This document shows, one piece after another, positions 51,622-61,190 of a stretch of DNA of 64,000 nt; positions within the stretch are counted from its first letter, which is position 1, and the number at the start of each line of letters is the position of its first letter. Position numbers and translations under genes: made by a program. The DNA is from Buttiauxella agrestis ATCC 33320. Lineage in GTDB: Bacteria > Pseudomonadota > Gammaproteobacteria > Enterobacterales > Enterobacteriaceae. The DNA lies in the NCBI GenBank assembly GCA_024169445.1, contig JALKFA010000001.1, positions 4,588,001-4,652,000 of the forward strand, written 5' to 3'. The notes under the pieces were generated by a model. The model was not told where the DNA came from. It searched no databases and worked only from the letters and a program-made list of their open reading frames with translations.

Positions 51622-52251
51622 ATGATCGACCTTTACTACGCACCCACACCAAACGGCCACAAAATCACGCTGTTTCTGGAAGAGGCAGGTCTGGAGTACA
51701 CCATTCATCGTATTGATATTGGCAAAGGAGATCAGTTTCAGCCTGCCTTTTTGGCGATTTCCCCGAACAATAAAATTCCGGCAATTATCGACAGGAATCC
51801 TACCGATGGTGGCGGCCCATTGAGCCTGTTTGAGTCAGGCGAAATCCTGCTTTATCTGGCCGAAAAGACCAACGAGCTATTGAGTAAAGATTTGCGTGAG
51901 CGCGCCCACACCCTGCAATGGCTGTTCTGGCAAGTCGGTGGTTTTGGCCCAATGCTCGGCCAGAACCACCACTTTAATCATTTCGCCCCCCAGCCTGTCC
52001 CCTACGCCATTGAGCGTTACCAGGTGGAAACTCAACGCTTATATGGCGTTCTCAATAAGCAACTGGAGAAAACCCCGTGGCTTGGCGGCGATGAGTACAG
52101 CATCGCCGATATTGCGACTTACCCGTGGACGGTTTCCCATGAGCGCCAACGCATAAACCTGGCGCACTTCCCTGCTGTTCAAAACTGGTTTGAGAGAATC
52201 CGCTCACGCCCGGCAACCGAACGCGCCTATGAGAAAGCGCAACAAAACTAA
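51622..52251 (+). CDS. yfcG: YfcG, disulfide-bond oxidoreductase of the Nu-class GST family
   Basis: 209 residues (E. coli 215). N-terminal domain begins YYAPTPNGHKITLFLEEAG; the threonine/asparagine pair T9-N11 of this class is in APTPNGH. ISPNNKIPAI and LFESGEILLYLAEK form the glutathione site. It reduces disulfides using two bound glutathione molecules. It is ended by its own terminator. Confidence 0.95.
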   Translation: MIDLYYAPTPNGHKITLFLEEAGLEYTIHRIDIGKGDQFQPAFLAISPNNKIPAIIDRNPTDGGGPLSLFESGEILLYLAEKTNELLSKDLRERAHTLQWLFWQVGGFGPMLGQNHHFNHFAPQPVPYAIERYQVETQRLYGVLNKQLEKTPWLGGDEYSIADIATYPWTVSHERQRINLAHFPAVQNWFERIRSRPATERAYEKAQQN

Positions 52252-52255
52252 ACCC

Positions 52256-52285
52256 TGCGCGCCCGACAAGGCGCGCAATTTTTTT
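52256..52285 (+). terminator. Terminator after yfcG
   Basis: A perfect 8-bp stem TGCGCGCC / GGCGCGCA with loop CGACAA is followed by A and seven T residues, immediately after the yfcG stop. folX therefore probably has its own promoter. Confidence 0.93.
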
Positions 52286-52342
52286 CCTCATGCATTTTGG
52301 GTATAGTCTAGGTCGGAAATTACTACATGGAGGCAACCTGCA

Positions 52343-52717
52343 ATGTCATCCCCACAACCAGACGCGATTATTCGAATTAAAAATTTACGCCTGCGCACTT
52401 TCATTGGCATCAAAGAAGAAGAAATTGCCAATCGCCAGGATATTGTCGTTAACGTCGCGATTCATTATCCGGCAGATAAAGCGCGTGCCAGCGAAGACAT
52501 CAACGATGCGCTGAACTACCGCACCATTACCAAACAAATCATCCAGTTGGTTGAAAATCATCGCTTCTCATTGTTAGAAAAATTAACTCAGGATGTGCTC
52601 GATATCGCATGCGACCATCCGTGGGTGTCTTATGCTGAAGTGGAAATCGATAAACTTCACGCGCTGCGTTATGCCGACTCGGTATCCATGACGATGAGTT
52701 GGCGTCGCCAGGCGTAA
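52343..52717 (+). CDS. folX: FolX, dihydroneopterin triphosphate 2'-epimerase
   Basis: 124 residues (E. coli 120). Dihydroneopterin-aldolase-like fold: [18 protein letters not shown] near the N-terminus and [20 protein letters not shown] at the C-terminus. It epimerises dihydroneopterin triphosphate to the monapterin form. It is followed by yfcH after 16 bp, as in E. coli. Confidence 0.96.
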   Translation: MSSPQPDAIIRIKNLRLRTFIGIKEEEIANRQDIVVNVAIHYPADKARASEDINDALNYRTITKQIIQLVENHRFSLLEKLTQDVLDIACDHPWVSYAEVEIDKLHALRYADSVSMTMSWRRQA

Positions 52718-52733
52718 TAAGCTGGAGACGACC

Positions 52734-53627
52734 ATGCAGATACTGATTACCGGCGGAACCGGATTGATTGGCCGCCATTTGGTGCCGCGCTTGCTGGAAT
52801 TAGGGCACGATGTCACCGTCGTCACTCGAAACCCTGAGAAGGCCCGCGTATTTTTTGAACAAAAAGTCATGCTTTGGAAAGGGTTAAGTGAGAACTCCAG
52901 TCTTGATGGCTTTGATGCCGCCATCAATCTGGCGGGCGAACCTATTGCTGACAAACGCTGGACCGAAGCGCAAAAACAACGGTTGTGTAACAGCCGTTGG
53001 CAAATCACCGAACGTCTGGTCGAGATGTTTAAAACCAGTCAAACGCCGCCGTCAGTATTTATCTCCGGCTCAGCCGCAGGCTATTACGGCGATCTCGGCG
53101 AAGTGGTCGTCAACGAAGATGAGCCGCCGCACAATGAATTTACCCATAAACTCTGCGCCCGCTGGGAACAAATCGCCTGTGGCGCGCAGAGCGAGCACAC
53201 ACGTGTCTGCCTGCTGCGTACCGGCGTGGTTCTGGCTCCAAAAGGCGGGATTCTGGCGAAACTACTGCCGATATTCCGCTTAGGCCTGGGCGGGCCGATG
53301 GGCGATGGGCGGCAATATCTGGCATGGATTCATATCGACGATATGGTCAACGGCATTCTGTGGTTGCTGGATAACGATCTACGCGGGCCTTTCAACATGG
53401 TTTCGCCCTACCCGGTTCGCAATGAACAATTTTCTCATGCACTCGGCCACGTACTCAATCGCCCGGCGTTTATGCGAGCACCGGCAACTGCGGTAAAAAT
53501 GATGATGGGTGAATCTTCGGTATTGGTGTTAGGCGGGCAACGCGCATTGCCAAAGCGGCTTGAGGAGTCCGGGTTTGGTTTTCGTTGGTATGACCTTGAG
53601 GAAGCGCTTGGGGATGTGGTGCGGTAG
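52734..53627 (+). CDS. yfcH: YfcH, SDR-type NAD(P)-dependent epimerase family protein
   Basis: 297 residues. N-terminal Rossmann motif [10 protein letters not shown] (residues 7-16), the family segment [32 protein letters not shown] and a C-terminal DUF1731 domain ([20 protein letters not shown]). Substrate unknown. Co-transcribed with folX and convergent with hisP. Confidence 0.95.
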   Translation: MQILITGGTGLIGRHLVPRLLELGHDVTVVTRNPEKARVFFEQKVMLWKGLSENSSLDGFDAAINLAGEPIADKRWTEAQKQRLCNSRWQITERLVEMFKTSQTPPSVFISGSAAGYYGDLGEVVVNEDEPPHNEFTHKLCARWEQIACGAQSEHTRVCLLRTGVVLAPKGGILAKLLPIFRLGLGGPMGDGRQYLAWIHIDDMVNGILWLLDNDLRGPFNMVSPYPVRNEQFSHALGHVLNRPAFMRAPATAVKMMMGESSVLVLGGQRALPKRLEESGFGFRWYDLEEALGDVVR

Positions 53628-53633
53628 GAAACG

Positions 53634-53704
53634 CCCTCATCCCAACCTTGTCCCCAGGATAAGGGGAAAGCGAGCACCCTCTCCCTGGGGAGAGGGTGAG
53701 GGGG
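53634..53704. repeat. G/C-rich inverted-repeat element, copy 4 (yfcH-hisP gap)
   Basis: CCCTCATCCCAACC-type unit on the left and CCCTCTCCCTGGGGAGAGGG-type unit on the right, ending GTGAGGGGG. It fills the gap between the convergent genes yfcH and hisP, 2 bp from the hisP stop. Confidence 0.85.
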
Positions 53705-53706
53705 AA

Positions 53707-54483
53707 TTATTTCAGCGATCCCGACAAGAACTGCTGCAAACGCGCACTTTTCGGGTTACCAAACAACTCTTCTGGCGTCCCTTCTTCTTCGATTAAGCCC
53801 TGATGCAGGAAAATTACATGGTTTGAAACGTGGCGCGCAAAGTCCATCTCATGCGTGACTACCACCATGGTTTTCCCCTCTTCGGCCAGTTTCTGCATGA
53901 TACGCAATACTTCGCCTACCAGCTCAGGGTCGAGCGCGGAAGTCGGTTCATCGAACAGCAACACTTCCGGTTCCATCGCCAGCGCACGGGCAATAGAAAC
54001 ACGTTGTTGCTGGCCGCCGGACAGATGCACCGGATATTTCACCTGCTGGCGCTCGTCAATGCCGACTTTCGCCAGATACTTAACCGCACGTTCTTTCGCT
54101 TCTTGCTTGCTCAGGCCAAGCACCTGAATCGGCGCTTCCATGACGTTTTCCAGCACCGTCATATGGCTCCACAAGTTAAAATGCTGGAACACCATCGTCA
54201 GGCGCGTACGCAGCAAACGGAGCTGGTTTTTATCGGCAACTTTCAATTGCCCGTCAGTATCGCGCACCAAGTTTATGTTCTGGTTATTGACGACAATCGT
54301 CCCTTCACTCGGTTTTTCGAGGAAGTTAATGCAGCGTAAAAAGGTACTTTTACCGGAACCCGATGAGCCAATGATGCTTATGACATCGCCAGCGTTGGCT
54401 TGTAAAGAAACCCCTTTCAGCACTTCATGTTGCCCATAGCGCTTGTGCAGGTCGGTAACGCTTAATTTTTTATCAGTCATCAT
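53707..54483 (-). CDS. hisP: HisP, ATP-binding subunit of the histidine / lysine-arginine-ornithine ABC transporter
   Basis: 258 residues from ATG at 54483 ([17 protein letters not shown]); the longer frame overlaps hisM. Walker [10 protein letters not shown] near residue 40, signature LSGGQQQR near 154, Walker [15 protein letters not shown] near 175 and switch histidine in [10 protein letters not shown]. It powers import with the HisQM channel. It lies 7 bp after hisM. Confidence 0.98.
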   Translation of the reverse strand: MMTDKKLSVTDLHKRYGQHEVLKGVSLQANAGDVISIIGSSGSGKSTFLRCINFLEKPSEGTIVVNNQNINLVRDTDGQLKVADKNQLRLLRTRLTMVFQHFNLWSHMTVLENVMEAPIQVLGLSKQEAKERAVKYLAKVGIDERQQVKYPVHLSGGQQQRVSIARALAMEPEVLLFDEPTSALDPELVGEVLRIMQKLAEEGKTMVVVTHEMDFARHVSNHVIFLHQGLIEEEGTPEELFGNPKSARLQQFLSGSLK

Positions 54484-54490
54484 TGCACAC

Positions 54491-55207
54491 TCAATGTGTT
54501 GAGCTTGGTTTAACATGCTGCAACCAGCGTTGCTCAGCCTTGCGGAACAATCTAATCAGCACATAGGAAATACACAGGTACAGCACCGCAGCAATCCCAA
54601 ACGCCGTAAACGGCTGGTAGGTAGCGGAGTTGATATCGCGGGCGATCTTCAGCAAATCCGGCACTGTAGCGGTAAACGCCAGCGCCGTAGAATGCAGCAT
54701 CAAAATCACTTCGTTGCTGTACGCAGGCAGCGCGATACGCAACGCCGATGGCAAAATAATGCAACGATATAATTTGAATGGCGAGAAACCATAAGCACGA
54801 GCCGCTTCAATTTCACCGTGCGGCACAGAGCGAATCGCCCCGGCAAAGATTTCTGTAGTGTAGGCACAGGTATTTAGCGTCAGCGCCAGCACCGTACAGT
54901 TCAGGCCGCTGCGGAAAAACTCATTGAGCAACACCGTGCCTTTCACTACTTCCAGCGTGTACATCCCGGAGTAGAACACCAGCAACTGAACATACAGCGG
55001 TGTGCCACGGAAAATGTAGGTAAACAGCCAGATAGGGAACGCGATAAACTTATTGCTTGAGACACGGCCAATTGCCAGGAACAGCGCCAGAATCCCGCCC
55101 ATCACGACCGAAGAAATCAGCAGCCACAGCGTGATAGCCACACCGGTGAGGCGATAACCGTCTGTCCACAGCAGCGCTTTCCAGTACTCCTGAATAATTT
55201 CGATCAT
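54491..55207 (-). CDS. hisM: HisM, permease subunit of the histidine / LAO ABC transporter
   Basis: 238 residues, about five membrane helices. The HisMQ-type cytoplasmic loop is [20 protein letters not shown] with the EAA motif. It pairs with HisQ. The start overlaps hisQ by 4 bp. Confidence 0.97.
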   Translation of the reverse strand: MIEIIQEYWKALLWTDGYRLTGVAITLWLLISSVVMGGILALFLAIGRVSSNKFIAFPIWLFTYIFRGTPLYVQLLVFYSGMYTLEVVKGTVLLNEFFRSGLNCTVLALTLNTCAYTTEIFAGAIRSVPHGEIEAARAYGFSPFKLYRCIILPSALRIALPAYSNEVILMLHSTALAFTATVPDLLKIARDINSATYQPFTAFGIAAVLYLCISYVLIRLFRKAEQRWLQHVKPSSTH

Positions 55208-55890
55208 AGATCAGCCCTCTTCACGCCAACCGAGTAACGGCGTTCAAGCCAGAGCAGCACACCGTTCGATACCGTGGTAAAGAACAGGTAAATTAGCCCA
55301 GCGACAATCGCAAAGTAGAACGGCTGCCAGGTGCTTTTCCCGGCCAGTTGAGTAGCTTTAACCACATCTTCCAGGCCTAACAACGACACCAGCGCAGTGG
55401 ACTTTAAAATGACCTGCCAGTTATTACCGATGCCCGGAAGCGCATAACGCATCATGGCCGGGAAGAGAATACGGCGGAAAGTTTGCGAACCGGTGAAGCC
55501 AAAAGCGGTTGCCGCTTCGATATGGCCTTTCGGTACCGCCATAAAAGCGCCACGGAAGGTTTCGGTAAAATAGGCTCCGTAGATAAAACCGAGTGTAATG
55601 ATACCAGCCACCATCGGGTCGATATCAAACTGAGACGCGCCCAGCCAGTCGGTTAACACATTGAGTGCCATTTGCAGGCCGTAGAAAATCAGCAGCATTA
55701 GCACCAGATCAGGAACACCACGAATCAAGGTGGTATAACCTTCAAACAGCATGGCTAACGGGCGATTTTTGGATAACTTAGCACCAGCTCCCGCCAGGCC
55801 AATAATAACGGCGAGGATAACGGAGCTTAACGCCAGTTCCAGCGTGACGATCGCCCCTTTAAAAATGACTTCTGAAAAACCGTACAGCAT
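55204..55890 (-). CDS. hisQ: HisQ, permease subunit of the histidine / LAO ABC transporter
   Basis: 228 residues, the E. coli length. The EAA loop is HIEAATAFGFTGSQTFRRIL; membrane segments include SSVILAVIIGLAGAGA and LVLMLLIFYGLQMAL. First of the three membrane-complex genes, 74 bp after hisJ across a 9-bp-stem hairpin. Confidence 0.97.
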   Translation of the reverse strand: MLYGFSEVIFKGAIVTLELALSSVILAVIIGLAGAGAKLSKNRPLAMLFEGYTTLIRGVPDLVLMLLIFYGLQMALNVLTDWLGASQFDIDPMVAGIITLGFIYGAYFTETFRGAFMAVPKGHIEAATAFGFTGSQTFRRILFPAMMRYALPGIGNNWQVILKSTALVSLLGLEDVVKATQLAGKSTWQPFYFAIVAGLIYLFFTTVSNGVLLWLERRYSVGVKRADL

Positions 55891-55925
55891 GGTGCGTATC
55901 CTGTCGTCAGTGTTTGCACAAACCT

Positions 55926-55948
55926 AACCTGCCCTTTACGGGCAGGTT
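55926..55948. repeat. Hairpin between hisJ and hisQ
   Basis: AACCTGCCC (55926-55934) and GGGCAGGTT (55940-55948) form a perfect 9-bp stem with a 5-nt loop, just after the hisJ stop. In Salmonella this same gap carries a REP hairpin thought to stabilise the hisJ message, so that the binding protein is made in excess over HisQMP. A like role is inferred here. Confidence 0.8.
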
Positions 55949-55964
55949 GAACCACTGGTGACTG

Positions 55965-56747
55965 TTAACCACCGTAAACATCGAAGTCGAAGTATTTCTT
56001 CGCTAACTTCTCGTAAGTTCCATCTTTGCGCATTTCTGCAAACGCTTTGTTCAGCGCCTGGCGTAACTCGGTATCGTCTTTACGCAGACCCATACCGGTA
56101 CCCACGCCGAACAGCTTTTCGTCTTTAATTGATGGGCCACCAAACTGGTAATTGGCACCAACAGGTTGTTTCAGGAAACCTTCGCTGGCGGCCACTTCAT
56201 CCTGGAATGCCGCATCAATACGGCCAGCGGTTAAGTCGGCGTAAATAGAGTCCTGACCCTGATAAGAGACAATTTCAATGCCTTTAGGTGCCCAGTGCTC
56301 GTTACCAAAGGTTTCTTGCGTGGTGCCTTGCAGCACACCAACACGCTTACCTTTCAGCGACTCAAGCGTTGGCTGAATTGGCGAACCTTTAGCGACCACT
56401 AAACGCGAATCTGCCGCGTACAGTTTGTCGGTGAAGGCAATTTCTTGTTGGCGTTTTTCAGTGATGGAAAGTGACGACATAATCGCGTCGATTTTTTTCG
56501 CTTTCAACGAAGGGATCAGCGCATCCAGTGGATTTTCCACGAAGGTGCAGTTGGTTTCGATGCGTTTACAAAGTTCTTTTGCCAGATCGATGTCAAAACC
56601 GATCAATTCCCCTTGAGCATTTTTCGACTCAAACGGAGCATAAGTTGGGTCAGTGCCGATACGTAAATTCTTAGGAATTGCGGCGAAAGCTGTGGATACA
56701 CTGGAAAATGCCAGTACTAAAGAAAGAGCAATGATCTGCTTGTTCAT
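55965..56747 (-). CDS. hisJ: HisJ, periplasmic histidine-binding protein
   Basis: 260 residues. Signal peptide 1-22 with cleavage at AFA-AIPKN. Family-3 solute-binding protein: [20 protein letters not shown] and [20 protein letters not shown] with the disulfide cysteines, [19 protein letters not shown] and [13 protein letters not shown]. It delivers histidine to HisQMP. A sigma-54-type promoter and two NtrC-like sites lie upstream. Confidence 0.97.
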   Translation of the reverse strand: MNKQIIALSLVLAFSSVSTAFAAIPKNLRIGTDPTYAPFESKNAQGELIGFDIDLAKELCKRIETNCTFVENPLDALIPSLKAKKIDAIMSSLSITEKRQQEIAFTDKLYAADSRLVVAKGSPIQPTLESLKGKRVGVLQGTTQETFGNEHWAPKGIEIVSYQGQDSIYADLTAGRIDAAFQDEVAASEGFLKQPVGANYQFGGPSIKDEKLFGVGTGMGLRKDDTELRQALNKAFAEMRKDGTYEKLAKKYFDFDVYGG

Positions 56748-56832
56748 AATTATCCTCGAATAGACTGCACCCGTCGCCCTTCAAGATGCTCGGGTAAATT
56801 TTATGTGCGATGGCTTTTTAACCGTATAAAAT

Positions 56833-56848
56833 TGCATGTTCTATGCCA
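56833..56848 (-). promoter_or_regulatory. Candidate sigma-54 promoter of hisJ
   Basis: On the minus strand TGGCATAGAACATGCA has GG and GC separated by exactly 10 bp, as required for the -24/-12 boxes. The expected start near 56822 leaves a leader of about 75 nt. It is very like the argT promoter at 57931-57946. Confidence 0.75.
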
Positions 56849-56927
56849 ATTTATGCATCTTAATATAGTGTTTTTCCTGGGTGTAAGCTCGCCATGCTAC
56901 TCCGGCACTTTCACTCAAAAAAGACAC

Positions 56928-56995
56928 TGCACCAACAGGATGCAAGGAAATTGCCATTCTGGTGCACCCGAAAAAATTTGCACTAAATCAGTGCA
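56928..56995. promoter_or_regulatory. Two NtrC-like enhancer sites upstream of hisJ
   Basis: TGCACCAACAGGATGCA (56928-56944) and TGCACTAAATCAGTGCA (56979-56995) fit the NtrC dyad TGCAC-N7-GTGCA. Their centres are 51 bp apart, and they lie 80-147 bp upstream of the sigma-54 promoter, a typical enhancer layout. Confidence 0.72.
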
Positions 56996-57026
56996 AACAA
57001 TTCAGCGCTAGTTTGCAATTCTATTC

Positions 57027-57056
57027 AGCCCGGCCATGACGAATCATAACCGGGCT
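57027..57056. repeat. Stable hairpin after argT
   Basis: AGCCCGG (57027-57033) pairs with CCGGGCT (57050-57056), and inside it ATGA / TCAT continue the stem around a TTCG-type tetraloop. It lies 18 bp after the argT stop and lacks a T-tract, so it is more likely an mRNA 3' end stabiliser or partial terminator. Confidence 0.7.
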
Positions 57057-57074
57057 ACAGACTACGGGATAACG

Positions 57075-57857
57075 TTATTCACCGTAAACATTAAAATCGA
57101 AGTACTTCTTCGCAAATTTGTCGTAAGTGCCGTCTTTACGCATTTCAGCCAGTGCTTTATCAAAGGCCGCTTTCAGCTCAGTGTCCTCTTTGCGCAAGCC
57201 AATACCGGTGCCATCACCAAAGTACTGTTTGTTTTTCACCGCTGGGCCAGCAAACGCATAACCGCTACCGGCAGGCAGTTTCAGGAAGCCTTCGCTCGCC
57301 GCGGTTTCATCCTGGAAAGCAGCATCCAGACGACCCGCTGCAAGGTCAGAATAAATCAGATCCTGGTTAGCATAAGGCACCACATCGATACCTTTGCTAC
57401 GCCATTCAGCGTTGGCATACGCTTCTTGTGTAGAGCCTTGCAACACACCGATGTGCTTGCCTTTGAGGGAATCAAGAGTCGGTTGAACTGGGGAGCCTTT
57501 AACGGCAATCAGGCGGGAGTCAGCAGCATAAAGTTTGTCTGAGAAGGCGATTTCTTTCTGGCGCTTTTCGGTGATGGAAAGTGAGGAGATGATACCGTCG
57601 ATTTTCTTCGCTTTAAGCGATGGAATCAGCGCATCAAAGTCACTGGCAACCCACGTACATTTAGTATTAATGCGCTTACAGAGCTCATTGCCGAGATCAA
57701 TATCGAAACCAACAAAATCCCCTTTCGCGTCTTTAGAAGAAAACGGCGCGTATGTCGTGTCCGTACCAAGACGAAGACTCTGTGGAATGGCTGCGAAAAC
57801 GCTGGCGGTGGCACTCAGGCCAAGCAGTAAAGACAGAGCAAGAACTTGCTTTTTCAT
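57075..57857 (-). CDS. argT: ArgT, periplasmic lysine/arginine/ornithine-binding protein
   Basis: 260 residues. Signal peptide 1-22 with cleavage at VFA-AIPQ. Paralogue of His[41 protein letters not shown] (disulfide pair) and [19 protein letters not shown]. It feeds basic amino acids to the shared HisQMP channel. Its sigma-54-type promoter fits nitrogen-controlled expression known for argT in enterobacteria. Confidence 0.96.
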   Translation of the reverse strand: MKKQVLALSLLLGLSATASVFAAIPQSLRLGTDTTYAPFSSKDAKGDFVGFDIDLGNELCKRINTKCTWVASDFDALIPSLKAKKIDGIISSLSITEKRQKEIAFSDKLYAADSRLIAVKGSPVQPTLDSLKGKHIGVLQGSTQEAYANAEWRSKGIDVVPYANQDLIYSDLAAGRLDAAFQDETAASEGFLKLPAGSGYAFAGPAVKNKQYFGDGTGIGLRKEDTELKAAFDKALAEMRKDGTYDKFAKKYFDFNVYGE

Positions 57858-57930
57858 ACGGTACCCTCAAGTAACTGGTCTTATTATGTGTAATGTCGTG
57901 TTGTATTTGTTTTGTGTTGCGGAGCAGAGT

Positions 57931-57946
57931 TGCAGTTCTCATGCCA
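57931..57946 (-). promoter_or_regulatory. Candidate sigma-54 promoter of argT
   Basis: The minus strand reads TGGCATGAGAACTGCA, with GG and GC 10 bp apart. The start expected near 57920 gives a leader of about 63 nt. argT of Salmonella and E. coli is known to depend on sigma-54 and NtrC. Confidence 0.82.
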
Positions 57947-58131
57947 CTTTTTCTTGCGTGAAAGAAAGTGCGCACCAGCGTGTTAAATAAAAGTTACAAC
58001 CCTGTCACGAGATTGAAAGATAGCAGGTCTGGTATGAGGAAAAAGCATTAACGGAGGAAAATAGCGGATAAATGTTCTGGAAGTGATCGAGGTTACAAAA
58101 TCGCCCCATTTTGAGGCGAAGGGTTTTGTGA

Positions 58132-58148
58132 TGCACCACACTGGGACA
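58132..58148. promoter_or_regulatory. Candidate NtrC site upstream of argT
   Basis: TGCACCACACTGGGACA matches the NtrC consensus TGCACTAAAATGGTGCA at 12 of 17 positions, including the whole left TGCAC. It lies about 185 bp upstream of the argT sigma-54 promoter, a working enhancer distance, and next to the ubiX stop codon. Confidence 0.5.
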
Positions 58149-58152
58149 GTGT

Positions 58153-58722
58153 TTAAGCCCCACTCCAGCGTGTGAACAGATCTTGCGGAAGCTCAATATC
58201 AAACTGATCGATGACCCGATTCACTGTCTGGTCGATAATATCCTGCACGCTCTGTGGGCGATGATAGAACGCCGGCATCGGCGGCATAATCACCGCGCCC
58301 ATTTCAGCCGCCTGGGTCATCAAGCGCAAATGGCCAAGGTGCAGCGGGGTTTCACGTACGCAAAGCACCAACGGACGACGTTCTTTCAGCACTACATCGG
58401 CGGCTCGTGTCAGCAGGCCATCTGTATAGCTATGAACGATGCCAGAAAGGGTTTTGATTGAGCAGGGCAATATGACCATGCCGTGGGTCTTAAAAGAGCC
58501 TGAGGAGAGGCTGGCGGCGATATCACGCGAGTCGTGAACGACATCAGCAAATGCCTGAACTTCTCTTAAGGAAATATCGGTTTCCAGCGCGAGTGTCTGG
58601 CGAGCGGCATTGCTGAGGATGAGATGAGTTTCGACATCCGGCAATTGTTGCAGCACCTGAAGCAGTCGCACACCATAAGTCGCGCCACTGGCACCTGAAA
58701 TCCCAACAATTAACCGTTTCAT
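58153..58722 (-). CDS. ubiX: UbiX, flavin prenyltransferase
   Basis: 189 residues, the E. coli length. FMN-binding Rossmann motif VGISGASGATYGVRL (residues 6-20), SNAARQTL and VLCVRETPLHLGHLRLMTQA. It makes prenylated FMN for UbiD, needed in ubiquinone synthesis. It follows purF after a copy of the G/C-rich repeat. Confidence 0.97.
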   Translation of the reverse strand: MKRLIVGISGASGATYGVRLLQVLQQLPDVETHLILSNAARQTLALETDISLREVQAFADVVHDSRDIAASLSSGSFKTHGMVILPCSIKTLSGIVHSYTDGLLTRAADVVLKERRPLVLCVRETPLHLGHLRLMTQAAEMGAVIMPPMPAFYHRPQSVQDIIDQTVNRVIDQFDIELPQDLFTRWSGA

Positions 58723-58794
58723 AATTTACGTTCGCCCGAGGAGTTTATCTGGGCTGACTTTGCCGCAAGATGGGGCGGGATGCAAGCAGTGCTG

Positions 58795-58872
58795 CCCCTC
58801 ACCCCGCCCTATCCCACAGGAGAGGGCGAAACCGTTCTATCCCCTCTCCTTCAAGGAGAGGGTTAGGGTGAA
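58795..58872. repeat. G/C-rich inverted-repeat element, copy 5 (purF-ubiX gap)
   Basis: Unit one is CCCCTCACCCCGCCCTATCC...GGAGAGGG, unit two CCCCTCTCCTTCAAGGAGAGGG-type arms ending TTAGGGTGA. It lies 7 bp after the purF stop. Confidence 0.85.
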
Positions 58873-58879
58873 GATGGTA

Positions 58880-60397
58880 TTAACCCTCGTTATGCATCTC
58901 TAAGTTTTCCACTTCGTTCTGGCGCTGAATCGCTTTCGAATCGTCATTACGCAGTGACTCAAGATACTCAAGGTATTCGTGATCAACATCTTTGGTGACG
59001 TAGATACCATTGAACACCGAGCACTCAAACTGAGTGATGTCCGGATTCTCAATGCGAACCGCTTCAATCAGATCGTCCAGATCCTGGAAAATCAAACCGT
59101 CTGCACCGATTAGCTGACGAATTTCATCCACTTCACGGCCATGAGCAATCAGTTCGTTGGCGCTTGGCATATCGATGCCATACACGTTCGGGAAGCGAAT
59201 CTCAGGTGCCGCAGAGGCCAGGTAAACTTTCTTCGCACCCGCTTCACGTGCCATCTCGATAATCTGCTCGGAAGTGGTACCGCGCACGATGGAATCATCC
59301 ACCAGCAGCACGTTTTTATCGCGGAATTCAGCGCGGTTGGCGTTGAGTTTACGACGCACAGATTTACGACGCAGTTGCTGGCCTGGCATGATAAAGGTAC
59401 GGCCAACGTAGCGGTTCTTCACGAAGCCCTGACGATATGGTTTGTCGAGAATACGGGCGATTTCCAGCGCGATGTCGCAGGAAGTTTCTGGAATCGGGAT
59501 AACCACGTCGATGTCCAAATCTTCCCACTCACGGGCAATTTTCTCACCGAGTTTTTTACCCATTTCAACGCGAGCACTGTAAACGGAAATCTTGTCGATG
59601 AACGAGTCCGGACGCGCGAAGTAAACGTATTCGAACAGGCAAGGGTTGCTGGTTGGGTTATCGGCACACTGGCGGGTGAACAACTGCCCTTTCTCAGTGA
59701 TGTAAACCGCCTCGCCCGGCGCGATATCACGCAGGAACTCAAAACCCAGCGTATCAAGCGCCACGCTTTCAGAAGCCACCATGTATTCGGTACGGCCATC
59801 ACCCAAATCACGCTTGCCCATCACCAACGGACGAATACCGTTCGGATCACGGAAAGCCACCATGCCGTGGCCGATAATCATTGCCACACACGCATATGCG
59901 CCGCGGATTTGGCGGTTAGTCGCAGCAATGGCAGCAAAAATGTTGTCGGCTTCCAGCGGATAGTTGCGGAAGTTATCCAGCTCGCTGGCGAAAATATTGA
60001 GCAGGATTTCGGAATCAGAGGTGGTGTTAATATGACGACGCTTTTCTTCGAACAGCTTTTGGCGCAGTTCGTGCGCGTTCGTCAGATTACCGTTGTGTGC
60101 AAGAGTAATGCCGTACGGGGAGTTCACATAGAATGGCTGAGCTTCTGAAGCGCTTGAGCTACCCGCTGTCGGGTAACGCACATGGCCGATGCCCATATTT
60201 CCCTGCAAGCGCTGCATGTGAATGGCACCAAATACATCGCTCACCAGACCATTAGCTTTACGCAGACGAAAACAGTTTAAAGCATCAATGGTGACGATGC
60301 CTGCGGCATCCTGCCCACGATGCTGAAGCACCGTTAACGCGTCATAAATCGACTGGTTGACCGGCATAAAACCGGCGATACCGACAATACCGCACAT
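58880..60397 (-). CDS. purF: PurF, amidophosphoribosyltransferase
   Basis: 505 residues, the E. coli length. After removal of Met1 the catalytic nucleophile is C2 (MCGIVGIAG). The N-terminal glutamine amidotransferase domain has [12 protein letters not shown] and AHNGNLTNA. The C-terminal phosphoribosyltransferase domain has the PRPP loop [14 protein letters not shown]. It is the first committed step of purine synthesis. It follows cvpA after 39 bp and shares its PurR-controlled promoter. Confidence 0.98.
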   Translation of the reverse strand: MCGIVGIAGFMPVNQSIYDALTVLQHRGQDAAGIVTIDALNCFRLRKANGLVSDVFGAIHMQRLQGNMGIGHVRYPTAGSSSASEAQPFYVNSPYGITLAHNGNLTNAHELRQKLFEEKRRHINTTSDSEILLNIFASELDNFRNYPLEADNIFAAIAATNRQIRGAYACVAMIIGHGMVAFRDPNGIRPLVMGKRDLGDGRTEYMVASESVALDTLGFEFLRDIAPGEAVYITEKGQLFTRQCADNPTSNPCLFEYVYFARPDSFIDKISVYSARVEMGKKLGEKIAREWEDLDIDVVIPIPETSCDIALEIARILDKPYRQGFVKNRYVGRTFIMPGQQLRRKSVRRKLNANRAEFRDKNVLLVDDSIVRGTTSEQIIEMAREAGAKKVYLASAAPEIRFPNVYGIDMPSANELIAHGREVDEIRQLIGADGLIFQDLDDLIEAVRIENPDITQFECSVFNGIYVTKDVDHEYLEYLESLRNDDSKAIQRQNEVENLEMHNEG

Positions 60398-60436
60398 GTT
60401 GTCTTTTCCTCATTAAGCCACAACCCCCCGATACGA

Positions 60437-60922
60437 TTACCGGGGCAAGAAACTTGACGAGCTTTGCAGATAGTCAAAGAACCATCTGATGATGAAACTG
60501 AATTGCGGGATAAGCTGCGACTTTTGCCAGTCGTCACTCTTAGAAAAACCAGTAAACGTATCAAGAAAGAACAGAATGGCGGCGACGATCAGCGCTCCAC
60601 GTAACGCACCGAAACAGATCCCCAACACCCTGTCTGTACCCGACAGGCCGGTTTTCTCAACCAGTGCGCTAATCACATAATTGACTATCGCACCGACGAT
60701 GAGTGTCGCGATAAACAGTATCGCGATAGCTATTCCATTACGTACCAGTTCGTCTTCAAAGCCAGTGAACCAGACTGACAGGTAAGCGTAGTAATGACTG
60801 GCAACAAAGAAAGCACAACCCCATGTCACCAGCGACAACGCTTCACGCACAAACCCACGAATAACACTAATCAGAGCCGAAAAACCGATGACTCCAATGA
60901 TGGCGTAATCTATCCAGACCAT
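60437..60922 (-). CDS. cvpA: CvpA, inner-membrane protein needed for colicin V production
   Basis: 161 residues from ATG at 60922 (MVWIDYAIIGVIGF); an upstream TTG start is not used. Four predicted membrane helices, with the family segments IRGFVREALSLVTWGCAF and GTDRVLGICFGALRGALI. In E. coli it affects colicin V export and envelope homeostasis. First gene of the cvpA-purF operon. Confidence 0.95.
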   Translation of the reverse strand: MVWIDYAIIGVIGFSALISVIRGFVREALSLVTWGCAFFVASHYYAYLSVWFTGFEDELVRNGIAIAILFIATLIVGAIVNYVISALVEKTGLSGTDRVLGICFGALRGALIVAAILFFLDTFTGFSKSDDWQKSQLIPQFSFIIRWFFDYLQSSSSFLPR

Positions 60923-60980
60923 GAACAAATCTCACGACAAATCGCCCTGACGTCCAGTTCGGGGCGCATTCTAACAGAAA

Positions 60981-60996
60981 AAGAAAACGTTTGCGT
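60981..60996. promoter_or_regulatory. PurR operator upstream of cvpA-purF
   Basis: The minus strand reads ACGCAAACGTTTTCTT, which differs from the PurR consensus ACGCAAACGTTTTCGT at one position. It lies 59 bp upstream of the cvpA start. PurR repression of cvpA-purF is established in E. coli. Confidence 0.92.
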
Positions 60997-61025
60997 AGGG
61001 ATTTCCTTCCCTCGCGTAAATAAAT

Positions 61026-61055
61026 AATGGCGTTGAAAAAATGCTCAACGCCATT
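61026..61055 (-). terminator. Probable terminator of the accD-folC-dedD unit
   Basis: A perfect 11-bp stem AATGGCGTTGA / TCAACGCCATT with an 8-nt loop is followed on the minus strand by TATTTATTTA. It lies about 135 bp after the dedD stop and just before the PurR box. Confidence 0.65.
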
Positions 61056-61075
61056 AAAAGTTTGCCCTAAAACAA

Positions 61076-61163
61076 CCCTCACCCTGGCCCACTCCCTGAG
61101 GGAGAGGGGATGAGATCAGTGCCACTTTTCCCCCTCTCCTGGGGGAGAGGGTCGGGGTGAGGG
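61076..61163. repeat. G/C-rich inverted-repeat element, copy 6 (dedD 3' side)
   Basis: Unit one runs CCCTCACCCTGGCCCACTCC...GGAGAGGGGA, unit two CCCCCTCTCCTGGGGGAGAGGG-type arms ending GGGGTGAGGG. It lies between dedD and the dedD terminator hairpin. Confidence 0.85.
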
Positions 61164-61190
61164 CGACCTGAACTCAAATCGGGCTAATTT

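Noticed and set aside
56759-56800. Possible further ERIC end near hisJ (CACCCGTCGCCCTTCAAGAT)
   Set aside because: Only about 20 bp resemble an ERIC end and no second end is present, so chance or a very old remnant cannot be separated.
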